A stretch of DNA of 64,000 bases, taken from NCBI GenBank assembly GCA_963745865.1, contig CAVUYZ010000005.1, positions 62,001 through 126,000 of the forward strand, in the 5' to 3' direction. Origin of the DNA: JAHEDH01 sp963745865 (GTDB taxonomy: Bacteria > Actinomycetota > Acidimicrobiia > Spongiisociales > ZC4RG35). Of this stretch, positions 17,125 through 25,002 are shown piece by piece (within the stretch, counting starts at the first letter, position 1; each line of letters begins with the position of its first letter). The notes beneath the pieces were generated by a model. The model did not search any database. It was given only the letters and a program-made list of their open reading frames with translations, and was not told where the DNA came from. The position numbers and the translations under genes are program-made.

Positions 17125-19181
17125 TGACGAGCGACCTCCTCCACCTCGCCGCCGAAGAGGGCGGGCACGCCGCAGTCGAGCTCTCGCAGGGAGGGTTCTT
17201 CGCCGACACGGCCGGGATCATGCTCGTGCTGCCGTTCGTTGCCTTCGTGGCGATCATCGCCGTCGGGAAGCGTCTCAAGTACTCGGGCGCCGAGTTCGCG
17301 ATCGGTGCGCTGGCCATCAATCTGTTCTGGGCATCGGTGCTGTTCTTCCAGAACATGACCGGTGGGATCTTCCGTGAGGTCCACTTCGAGATCGCCAACA
17401 TCGGGATGTCGAACGGACACCGGATCATCTTCGAGCTCGGCTGGATGGTCGACGGCCTCAGCATCATGATGTACTGGGTGGTCGCCTTCGTCGGGCTGCT
17501 CGTGTTCACCTACGCGGTTGGCTACATGAAGGGCGACGTGCGGGTGCCGTGGTTCTTCGCAGCGTTCTCGCTCTTCGCCGGCTCGATGCTGCTGTTGGTC
17601 GGCGCCCCCAACCTCATCCAGTTGATCATCGGCTGGGAGGGCGTCGGGCTGGCGTCGTATCTGCTGATCGGCTTCTACTGGGAAGATCTCGAGAACGTGA
17701 AGGCCGGCAACAAGGCGTTCCTGACCAACAAGGTCGCCGACGTCGGTCTGATCCTGGGTGCGATCCTCATCGGGCTCTCGATCGGCGACTTCTCGTTCCC
17801 TGCCATCAACGAGGCCGCTGTCGCCGGGAGCGAGGCGCTCGGCGCGGTGGCGTTCACTGGTGGTCTCCTGCTGTTCTTCGGAGCGATGGGCAAGTCCGCC
17901 CAGTTCCCGATGCACATCTGGCTCCCCGATGCCATGGCGGGTCCCACCCCCGTGTCGGCCCTCATGCATGCCGCGACGATGGTGACGGCGGGGATCTATC
18001 TCATGGCGCGAACCTTCCCGCTCTACCAGGCCTTCGCCGAGGAGAACGGGATCCGGGAGTGGATGATTCCCATCGGCGTGATCACGCTGTTCGTCATGGG
18101 CCTCCTTGCGCTCGTGGCAGACGACATCAAGAAGGTCCTGGCGTATTCCACCGTGTCCCAATTGGGCTACATGATGACCGCCATCGCAGCAGGCGGGTAC
18201 ACCGCCGGTCTGTTCCACCTCTTCACCCATGCCTTCTTCAAGGCGCTGCTGTTCCTCGGCGCCGGCTCGGTCATCCACGCCGTCCATTCGAACAACATGT
18301 CGGACATGGGTGGGCTCCGTAAGGCGATGCCGAAGACGTACTGGACGTTCGTCATCGGCTCCGTCTCGCTGGCAGGCATCATCCCCTTCGCCGGGTTCTT
18401 CTCGAAGGACGAGATCCTCGCCACGCTCGACTACGAGGGATACACGGCCTTCATGTGGGTGGCGATCGCCGGTGCGTTCGTCACCGCGTTCTACATGACC
18501 CGGGCCATCGCGCTCACCTTCCACGGCTCCTACAAGGGCGACGGCCATCCCCACGAATCTCCGAGTGTCATGACGACACCGCTGATCCTGTTGGCGGTGC
18601 CGTCGGTCATCGCCGGATTCTTCAACATCCCCGGCGTCTCGCTGGGGAGCCTCGGCAACTTCACCGAGTGGCTCGGTTCGAGGGTCGTCTCGATGGGGGA
18701 TCATCACCCCGAGGCGATCGACTGGACGCTCGCGGCATTCGGCCTGACGGCGGGGATCCTCGGGATCGGGATCGGGTGGCTCCTCTTCGGCCGCGATGCC
18801 GAGACGCAGATGGCCCGCGACCGGTTCGAGATCCCGGTCCTGTATCCGCTGCTCCGTCATCGCTTGTACGTCGACGACGCCGCACTCGGCCTGGTCGTTT
18901 TCACCGGCGGCCCCCTCGCCCGGGCAGTCGATTGGTTCAACACGTATGTGCTCGACAACATCGTCAATGGCGTTGCCGGGGGCGTGCGCCTGGTCGGCCG
19001 GTTCGTCTATGGCGGACTCGATCAACGCGGGATCGATGGCGTGTTCAACGGGATTTCGGCCGCGGCGGACTCCGCCGGGTCGTCGCTGCGCAAACTCCAA
19101 TCGGGGCGCGTGCAGCAGTACGCAACGGGTGTCGTCACCGGCGCCATAGTGCTCGTGCTGGTCGTGGTGATCTTCAGATGA
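17124..19181 (+). CDS. nuoL: NADH-quinone oxidoreductase subunit L
   Basis: The largest antiporter-like pump subunit, 685 residues. Conserved motifs include GWEGVGLASYLLIGFYW, KSAQFPMHIWLPDAMAGPTPVSALMHAATMVTAG and LAYSTVSQLGYM. The C-terminal part beyond residue 560 should form the long lateral helix and end in one membrane anchor. It is somewhat longer than E. coli NuoL (613 residues). The stop is followed by 21 bases before nuoM. Confidence 0.95.
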   Translation: MTSDLLHLAAEEGGHAAVELSQGGFFADTAGIMLVLPFVAFVAIIAVGKRLKYSGAEFAIGALAINLFWASVLFFQNMTGGIFREVHFEIANIGMSNGHRIIFELGWMVDGLSIMMYWVVAFVGLLVFTYAVGYMKGDVRVPWFFAAFSLFAGSMLLLVGAPNLIQLIIGWEGVGLASYLLIGFYWEDLENVKAGNKAFLTNKVADVGLILGAILIGLSIGDFSFPAINEAAVAGSEALGAVAFTGGLLLFFGAMGKSAQFPMHIWLPDAMAGPTPVSALMHAATMVTAGIYLMARTFPLYQAFAEENGIREWMIPIGVITLFVMGLLALVADDIKKVLAYSTVSQLGYMMTAIAAGGYTAGLFHLFTHAFFKALLFLGAGSVIHAVHSNNMSDMGGLRKAMPKTYWTFVIGSVSLAGIIPFAGFFSKDEILATLDYEGYTAFMWVAIAGAFVTAFYMTRAIALTFHGSYKGDGHPHESPSVMTTPLILLAVPSVIAGFFNIPGVSLGSLGNFTEWLGSRVVSMGDHHPEAIDWTLAAFGLTAGILGIGIGWLLFGRDAETQMARDRFEIPVLYPLLRHRLYVDDAALGLVVFTGGPLARAVDWFNTYVLDNIVNGVAGGVRLVGRFVYGGLDQRGIDGVFNGISAAADSAGSSLRKLQSGRVQQYATGVVTGAIVLVLVVVIFR

Positions 19182-19202
19182 ACGTGAGAGACGGAGAAAA
19201 CG

Positions 19203-20834
19203 ATGGAATTGTTTGATAGCGGCTGGGGTCTCAGTCTGATCGTGTTCCTCCCGCTATTGGGAGCGTTCGCGCTCATGGCGATGCCAAAGGAGAACGAGCA
19301 AGCCATCAAGATCGTGGCGCTCGGCACGGCGCTGGTGACGTTCGTCCTGTCTCTCGTGGCGGTCGGGGTCTTCGACTTCGGACGAGCAGAGACGTTCCAG
19401 TTCGAGGCGGATCTCAACTGGATCAATGCCATCGATGCGAGGTATCACATCGGTCTCGACGGGATCAGTTTGCCGCTCCTGGTCCTCTCCACCTTCGTGC
19501 TGGTTCTGGCGATCATCTACTCGTGGGATCACTGGGAGGAGCCCAGGAACCCGAGAGCCTTCCTCATCCTGATGCTCGTTCTGGGAACCGGTATGAACGG
19601 GACGTTCGTCGCCCTCGACCTGGTTCTGTTCTTCATCTTCTTCGAGGTCGTGTTGCTGCCGATGTACTTCATGATCGGTGTGTGGGGCGACAAGTCGATG
19701 CGCAAGATCCCCGGATTCAGCCGTGAGGTCGAGACCCGCCTCTATGCATCGATCAAGTTCTTCCTGTTCACGCTGTTCGGTTCGGCATTCATGTTGCTTG
19801 GATTCCTCGCCCTCTACTTCAACTCGGGCGGCCTCAACGACGGCGTCCGCACCTTCGACATCCCCACCCTCATTTCGCTCGGTCTCGACTCGGTGCCCGT
19901 CGGTGCCGGTGGGTTGTCGAGCACGGCCGCGTGGCTGATCTTTGGTGCCATGTTCCTCGGGTTCGCGGTGAAGGTCCCGATGTGGCCGTTCCACACCTGG
20001 CTCCCCGATGCGCACACGGCGGCCCCAACCGTCGGTTCGGTGCTCCTGGCGGCCATTCTCCTGAAGCTCGGCACGTACGCCTTCATCCGGATCTCGATCC
20101 CGATTCTCCCGGAGACGGCGAAGATCTGGGCGCCGGCGATCGCCATCCTGGCTGTGATCGGGATCATCTACGGCTCGCTGGCGTGTCTCGCCCAGACCGA
20201 CATGAAGCGCCTGATCGCGTTCTCCTCCATCGGACACATGGGTTTCGTCATGCTCGGCATCGCGACCCTCACCGACATCGGCATCAACGCAGCCATCATC
20301 GGGATGGTGGCCCATGGGCTGATCACCGGCCTGCTGTTCTTCGTCGCCGGGTCGATGTCGCACCGATACCACACCCGGGAGATGGCCCGTCTCGGCGGGA
20401 ACCAGAAGCTCATGCCGGTCATGGGTGGGATCCTCGCCTTCACGGCGATGGCATCACTCGGACTCCCGGGTCTCGCCGGTTTCTGGGGCGAGTTCATGGC
20501 TCTGCTCGGGGCATACAACCCGCTCGCGGCACTGGCCGACTCGAGTCTGGGGATCTTCAGGACGTCGATGGTCCTTGGTGCGATCGGCACGGTCCTCACG
20601 GCCGGCTACATGCTGTGGATGCTGCAGAAGGTCAATCTGGGTGAACCGAACGAGGAGTGGCTCGGTCACGAGTTCCACGACGTCGACCGGTACGAGATGA
20701 TGGCGTGGGTGCCGCTGATCGTCCTGATTCTCGTCATCGGCTTCTACCCGCGTGTCGTGTTCGGAGCCACCACCGACGCCGTCACGTCGCTCGTCCAGAC
20801 GGCCTTCCACACCGACATCACGGCCATGCGATGA
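19203..20834 (+). CDS. nuoM: NADH-quinone oxidoreductase subunit M
   Basis: A 543-residue antiporter-like pump subunit. The motifs KVPMWPFHTWLPDAHTAAPTVGSVLLA, IAFSSIGHMGFVMLG and GLPGLAGFWGEFM are present with the key lysine and glutamate residues. The start ATG at 19203 follows a GGAGAAAACG stretch. It overlaps nuoN by 4 bases. Confidence 0.95.
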   Translation: MELFDSGWGLSLIVFLPLLGAFALMAMPKENEQAIKIVALGTALVTFVLSLVAVGVFDFGRAETFQFEADLNWINAIDARYHIGLDGISLPLLVLSTFVLVLAIIYSWDHWEEPRNPRAFLILMLVLGTGMNGTFVALDLVLFFIFFEVVLLPMYFMIGVWGDKSMRKIPGFSREVETRLYASIKFFLFTLFGSAFMLLGFLALYFNSGGLNDGVRTFDIPTLISLGLDSVPVGAGGLSSTAAWLIFGAMFLGFAVKVPMWPFHTWLPDAHTAAPTVGSVLLAAILLKLGTYAFIRISIPILPETAKIWAPAIAILAVIGIIYGSLACLAQTDMKRLIAFSSIGHMGFVMLGIATLTDIGINAAIIGMVAHGLITGLLFFVAGSMSHRYHTREMARLGGNQKLMPVMGGILAFTAMASLGLPGLAGFWGEFMALLGAYNPLAALADSSLGIFRTSMVLGAIGTVLTAGYMLWMLQKVNLGEPNEEWLGHEFHDVDRYEMMAWVPLIVLILVIGFYPRVVFGATTDAVTSLVQTAFHTDITAMR

Positions 20835-22327
20835 CCTGGGACATCGACTATCTGGCGCTCGCGCCCGAGCTGGTGGTCGTCGTCACCATGCTCGCGGTCG
20901 TGGGTCTGGATCTGGTGCTGCCGCGGGCATACAAGTACGTCACGGCTGTCGTTGGGGTCCTGGGGCTGACCCTCGCCGCCCTTCCGCTCGTCATCCTGGC
21001 GACCAGCGACGTCGGCGTCCGGTCGTTGTTCGACGGGTCGTATGTCGTCGACGACTTCGCACTCGTCCTCAAAGGCCTCTTCATCGTGGCCGGATACATC
21101 GTCGTGCTGATGTCGGTCAGCTACATCGAGTCGGACCGTTACTACCAGGGTGAGTACTACTTCCTGCTGCTGGCATCGATCCTCGGCACACTCGTGATGT
21201 CGTCGTCGCGGGACCTGATCGTCCTCTTCATCGGGCTCGAGCTCACCACCGCTCCGCTGTTCATGCTCGCCGGCTGGCGCAAGGGCGACATGAAATCCAA
21301 CGAGGCCTCCGTGAAGTACTTCATCCTCGGCGTGCTGTCGACGGCGATCCTGCTGTGGGGCATGTCGATGCTCTTCGGTCTGACGGGTGCTGTGCAGTTC
21401 GACGAGATCGCCGTGGCCGTCACCCAACTGCCTGCCGAACAAGAGGCGCTGCTCGGGCTGTCGATCCTGTTCATCATCGTGGGGTTCGCATTCAAGGTCT
21501 CCGCGGTGCCGTTCCACTTCTGGGCTCCTGACACCTACGAGGGCGCTCCGACACCGGTCACGGCCTACCTGTCGGTCTCGTCGAAGATCGCCGGTTTCGT
21601 GGGTCTGTTCGTGATCGTCTACCTGGCGGTGCCGAGCGAATCGGATGTGTGGGGCCCGGCGCTGTGGGCGCTGGCGGCGCTGTCGATGACGGTCGGCAAC
21701 CTGTCGGCGTTGCGGCAGACGAACATCGTCCGGCTGCTCGCGTACTCGTCGATCGCCCAGGCCGGGTTCATGCTGGTCCCGTTCGCGGCTGCCGCCGTGT
21801 CCGGAGACGGCATTGGAGACGGTCTCGAGGCGAGTGTGATCTATCTCGTGATCTACGCCCTGATGAACCTCGGAGCATTCTCGGTGGTGATCCTCGGCGC
21901 TCGCCGCACCGGATCCGGCGACGTCGACGGCTGGGCGGGGCTCGGCCGCATCGACCCCAGACTCGGGGCACTGGCGGGACTGTTCTTCTTTTCACTGGCC
22001 GGCATCCCACCCTTCGCCGGTTGGTTCGCCAAGTTCGTCATGTTCCGGGCAGCAATCAACGCCGGGACCACCGGCGCAACGGTGCTGGCGGCGATCGCCG
22101 CGGTCAACGCCGTGATCGCCTTCTACTACTACGCCAGGATCATCAAGGTCGTCTGGTTCGACGAGCCGGCCGAGGGTGTGGAGTATCCAACGCCCGTCCC
22201 GTCTGGCTCGATGTCCCTCGCCGTCGGCGTCGCCGCCGTCGCCACGGTGGTCATCGGGTTCTATCCCACGATCTCGACGTTCTTCGGGGAAGCAACGAGG
22301 GTGCTGGCCGCCGCCGCAGGCGGGTGA
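20831..22327 (+). CDS. nuoN: NADH-quinone oxidoreductase subunit N
   Basis: A 498-residue antiporter-like pump subunit closing the operon. It shows FHFWAPDTYEGAPTPVTAYL, SVSSKIAGF and LLAYSSIAQAGFML, and PPFAGWFAKF near the C-terminus. The ATG at 20831 overlaps the nuoM stop (ATGA). It differs clearly from the truncated NuoN-like protein at the window's left edge. A convergent GNAT gene begins one base past the stop, and no terminator hairpin separates them. Confidence 0.95.
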   Translation: MTWDIDYLALAPELVVVVTMLAVVGLDLVLPRAYKYVTAVVGVLGLTLAALPLVILATSDVGVRSLFDGSYVVDDFALVLKGLFIVAGYIVVLMSVSYIESDRYYQGEYYFLLLASILGTLVMSSSRDLIVLFIGLELTTAPLFMLAGWRKGDMKSNEASVKYFILGVLSTAILLWGMSMLFGLTGAVQFDEIAVAVTQLPAEQEALLGLSILFIIVGFAFKVSAVPFHFWAPDTYEGAPTPVTAYLSVSSKIAGFVGLFVIVYLAVPSESDVWGPALWALAALSMTVGNLSALRQTNIVRLLAYSSIAQAGFMLVPFAAAAVSGDGIGDGLEASVIYLVIYALMNLGAFSVVILGARRTGSGDVDGWAGLGRIDPRLGALAGLFFFSLAGIPPFAGWFAKFVMFRAAINAGTTGATVLAAIAAVNAVIAFYYYARIIKVVWFDEPAEGVEYPTPVPSGSMSLAVGVAAVATVVIGFYPTISTFFGEATRVLAAAAGG

Positions 22328-22328
22328 G

Positions 22329-22910
22329 TCACGCCGTTTGGGATCGACTCCCGAGCGGACTGTATTCGTGAGCGAGCATCGAATAGAGGATGTGGTCGAC
22401 CCAGGTGCCGTTGATCCGCAGTTCCTCGCGCAGAATGCCCTCGCGGGTGAACCCGAGTTTCTCGGCGACGCGAATGCTGGCGTCGTTGCCGACCGCGATC
22501 CGCAGCGTCACCTTGTGCAGGTGCAACGTCGAGAACCCGAGGCTCAGCATCGCGTCGGTCGCTTCACTGGCGATGCCCTTGGAGGTGGCATCCGTTCGCA
22601 CCCAGTATCCGATCTCGCCGACCTTGCCGAGGCGCGACACGTGCCAGATGGAGACATTGCCGAGATGGCGCCCCGGGTCGTCGGTCGACCGGATAGCGAA
22701 GTCGAAGGCACGGCCCTCCTTCCAGGACTGGACGGAGTCCCGGATGTAGGCGGACGCATCGTCGCGGGCGTAGCCGGTGTGAGCCCACGGGAGCCACTGC
22801 TGGAGGTCGGGGAGCGAGCCGTGGACTGCGTCGACGATCGAGTCGGCGTCCCTTCGCACGAAGCGACGGATCAGCAGTCGGTCTGTCACGATTTTGTCCG
22901 GTGGTGGCAT
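22329..22910 (-). CDS. GNAT acetyltransferase, RimJ/RimL-like
   Basis: A 193-residue N-acetyltransferase. TDRLLIRRFVRRDAD at the N-terminus, GEIGYWVRTDATSKGIASEA, and ENPxS-like NDASIRVAEKLGFTREG are the RimJ/RimL-type motifs for acetyl-CoA binding and acceptor placement. Such enzymes acetylate protein N-termini or small amines; the substrate cannot be deduced. The start chosen is the ATG at 22910 (MPPPDKIVTDRLL), since the 10 residues upstream in frame do not match family N-termini. It is convergent with nuoN and divergent from the NUDIX gene. Confidence 0.82.
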   Translation of the reverse strand: MPPPDKIVTDRLLIRRFVRRDADSIVDAVHGSLPDLQQWLPWAHTGYARDDASAYIRDSVQSWKEGRAFDFAIRSTDDPGRHLGNVSIWHVSRLGKVGEIGYWVRTDATSKGIASEATDAMLSLGFSTLHLHKVTLRIAVGNDASIRVAEKLGFTREGILREELRINGTWVDHILYSMLAHEYSPLGSRSQTA

Positions 22911-22948
22911 GGCACGGGAGAGCCTATCTGGTCGTACCATGCTCAGGC

Positions 22949-23479
22949 ATGTGGGATCGCCTCGTCTACGTCTCGGATCCGCCCCCGCCGGCTTCCGAGC
23001 CGCGAGCGGCGGTTCTGGCGCCGGTCTTCGAGGACGATCGGGGTGACCTGCGACTCCTCCTGACGAAGCGCCCGCTGACGATGCCGACCCACGCCGGTCA
23101 TCTCGCCTTCCCTGGCGGCCGCCCGGATGCCGGCGACCGGGGCCCGGTCGACACTGCGCTCCGGGAGACGCACGAGGAAGTCGGCATCCATCCCGACCAG
23201 GTCGAGGTCCTCGGGTTTCTGCCCCAGGTGGACACCGTGTCCTTCTCGTTGATGGTGGTCCCGGTCGTCGGCAGGCTGCCCAGGTCGCCGGTGATCACCC
23301 CCGATCCGCGTGAGGTGGTGCGCATCTTCACCCCGACGATCGACGAGCTGTCCGACAACTCGGGATGGACGGCGGAAGTGTGGCAGGAGCGCCGTGTGTG
23401 GTTCTTCGAGATCGAGGGGGACGTGCTGTGGGGGGCGACTGCGTGGATGACGCGCCGACTACTCGGGATGGAGACATGA
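22949..23479 (+). CDS. NUDIX hydrolase, CoA-pyrophosphatase-like
   Basis: A 176-residue NUDIX protein. The NUDIX box reads GGRPDAGDRGPVDTALRETHEEVGI, with the catalytic RExxEE core (RETHEEVG), and is preceded by HAGHLAFPGG. The LTMPTHAGHLAFPGG lead-in and family spacing resemble CoA diphosphatases (NudL/YeaB type), which hydrolyse CoA to 3',5'-ADP and phosphopantetheine. The start ATG at 22949 (MWDRLVYV) fits the family better than the longer in-frame GTG at 22901. It overlaps the next gene by 4 bases. Confidence 0.8.
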   Translation: MWDRLVYVSDPPPPASEPRAAVLAPVFEDDRGDLRLLLTKRPLTMPTHAGHLAFPGGRPDAGDRGPVDTALRETHEEVGIHPDQVEVLGFLPQVDTVSFSLMVVPVVGRLPRSPVITPDPREVVRIFTPTIDELSDNSGWTAEVWQERRVWFFEIEGDVLWGATAWMTRRLLGMET

Positions 23480-23925
23480 ATCTGGTTGCTCGCCCTCGAT
23501 CGCTCTTCACGTTCGAGTTCGACGTCTTCGACGAGTCCGAGACCATCGTGGCCTCCTTTCGACACCGGGCCTTTCGGTCGGTCGGATCGGTGTCGGTGGG
23601 CGGAACCGAGTACGAGGTCAGCCGGGCAGGAACCGGTCTGGTCGTCGAGGCCGGTGGCCAGAGGCCGGTGAGCGTGGACTCGGCCGGCGCGGGACAGATG
23701 CAGGTGCGGTGGAAGGGCGGAAGCCTGCGACTGGCTCGGGCCGGGATCGGGTTCCGGCTCCATGTCATCTCGGAGGGGGCGGTGATCGGGACGCTCGGGC
23801 TCCGGGATCTGTTCGGGCGGACCATGGTGTTCGACTCGGAACGAGAAGTGCCGCCGCTGGTCGCGGCGGCACTCTTCTACCTGGCGGTTGCCCGCAGGCG
23901 TCAACTGTTGATGGTCGGTACCTAG
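23476..23925 (+). CDS. Hypothetical beta-rich protein
   Basis: A 149-residue soluble protein starting MNLVARPRSLFTFEFDVFD. It is rich in alternating hydrophobic and polar residues and in glycine, which suggests a beta-barrel or beta-sandwich. The opening (FEFDVFDESETIVASF) loosely recalls LURP-one/Tubby-like C-terminal domains, but I cannot support that assignment by motif. It is translationally coupled to the NUDIX gene (ATGA overlap). Its end overlaps the convergent helix-hairpin-helix gene by 4 bases. Confidence 0.45.
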   Translation: MNLVARPRSLFTFEFDVFDESETIVASFRHRAFRSVGSVSVGGTEYEVSRAGTGLVVEAGGQRPVSVDSAGAGQMQVRWKGGSLRLARAGIGFRLHVISEGAVIGTLGLRDLFGRTMVFDSEREVPPLVAAALFYLAVARRRQLLMVGT

Positions 23926-24647
23926 ACGAGCTTGGCGGCCTGGACGATCCAGTCGCCGGTGAGCTCCTTCGACGGGACATGGTCGAATCCCATCGACGTC
24001 AACTGCTCGAAGCGACGGTCGAGTTCGTCGGCGCTGATCTCGGCCAATGCCGGGATCGTTCCGATCTTTGCGGCCTGGAGAAGGCCCTGATACTCGACGC
24101 CGATCCCCGTGATCCTGGTGAGGTCGGCTTGGCTTCGCCAGTCGGAGAGCTGATCGAGGGCGATCCCGGTCTGCTCGGCGAGAAGCTGCATCTCTCTCTT
24201 GGTCTCGGTCCGCTCGAGCAGACCGCTCACCGTCGTGATTCCGGCCTTGGCGAGCTTCTTGGCCGTTGCCGGGCCGATGCCGTTGATCTCCTCCACTGCC
24301 ACGAATGGTTCGGTGACGGTGGTGGAGGCCGCTCTCGCCGTCTCGGCGATCTTCGCGGAGCTCTTCTTCATCTCGGCTCTGGTGTCCTTGGCCTCGGCTG
24401 CTGCCTTCTTGCGGAGCGCCGTGACCTTGTCGTATCCCTCGTCTCGTGCCTCGGTGATCCTGGTGATCAGGGCTTCGCCCTCGTCGACCCAGGTGTCGAA
24501 TTCCTTGCGGACGTCTGCGCCAACTCGATCACCGGTCTTGGCGATCTCGGACCTGAGGTCCTTGGCTCGTTCTATGAGGCTGCGCGCGGCCGAAACCGGG
24601 ATTCCGACGGCAACATGTGCGGTTTTCTGAAGGAGGTTGGTAGCCAT
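23922..24647 (-). CDS. Phasin-like coiled coil plus helix-hairpin-helix (DUF4332-type) protein
   Basis: A 241-residue soluble protein in two parts. Residues 1 to about 110 form an amphipathic, lysine-, alanine- and glutamate-rich helical region (AARSLIERAKDLRSEIAK and EGYDKVTALRKKAAAEAKD), similar in character to phasins or apolipophorins. From about residue 118, EEINGIGPATAKKLAKAGI is a helix-hairpin-helix motif. LTRITGIGVEYQGLLQAAKIGTIPALAE repeats that theme and fits DUF4332. The role could be nucleic-acid or granule association; this is inference. The start is ATG 24647; a GTG at 24659 would add four residues. Confidence 0.6.
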   Translation of the reverse strand: MATNLLQKTAHVAVGIPVSAARSLIERAKDLRSEIAKTGDRVGADVRKEFDTWVDEGEALITRITEARDEGYDKVTALRKKAAAEAKDTRAEMKKSSAKIAETARAASTTVTEPFVAVEEINGIGPATAKKLAKAGITTVSGLLERTETKREMQLLAEQTGIALDQLSDWRSQADLTRITGIGVEYQGLLQAAKIGTIPALAEISADELDRRFEQLTSMGFDHVPSKELTGDWIVQAAKLV

Positions 24648-24720
24648 GATGGCACCCACTTTCCGATCGATGTCTCACCGAGCATCTACCCGATCAGGGG
24701 GTCGTGGAAACCTCCGGAAG

Positions 24721-25002
24721 TCACTTTCCGAGGAGCCGTCCGATCGGGCCGGCAGGGGGATCGATGCCGAGCCGTTCGAGCACCAGCGATACGGGTGGGT
24801 TGGTGTAGACATCGGTTCCGATGACGACGGTCGGGACGGTCTCGTTTCCGTCGTTGACCGACCTCACGAACGCAGCCGCCTCGGGATCCTCCCAGATGTT
24901 TCGGCGCTGGTACGACACGTCTGCCCGGTCGAGGCGGCGCTGAAGCATCGCACAGAACCCACATCCGGGCCGCCAGAAGACGATCGGGGTGACGTCGCTC
25001 AT
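24721..25002 (-). CDS. Glutaredoxin-like protein (mycoredoxin type)
   Basis: A 93-residue glutaredoxin-fold protein with redox motif C14-G-F-C17 in FWRPGCGFC. It also has the TVPTVVIG cis-proline segment and the C-terminal helix. WxPxCxxC plus a mycothiol-using actinobacterial setting suggest mycoredoxin (Mrx1-like), which reduces mycothiol mixed disulfides. Its ATG overlaps the cimA stop by 4 bases, so the two are co-translated. The protein may therefore be made under isoleucine attenuation control together with cimA; this is inference. Confidence 0.8.
   Translation of the reverse strand: MSDVTPIVFWRPGCGFCAMLQRRLDRADVSYQRRNIWEDPEAAAFVRSVNDGNETVPTVVIGTDVYTNPPVSLVLERLGIDPPAGPIGRLLGK

Noticed and set aside
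16968..19100. A 710-residue minus-strand frame across nuoK-nuoL
   Set aside because: It mirrors codon bias of the real nuoL frame (antisense shadow) and has no recognisable domain.
24648..24720. A terminator between the helix-hairpin-helix gene and the mycoredoxin gene
   Set aside because: No stem of six or more pairs with a T-run could be read in this gap.
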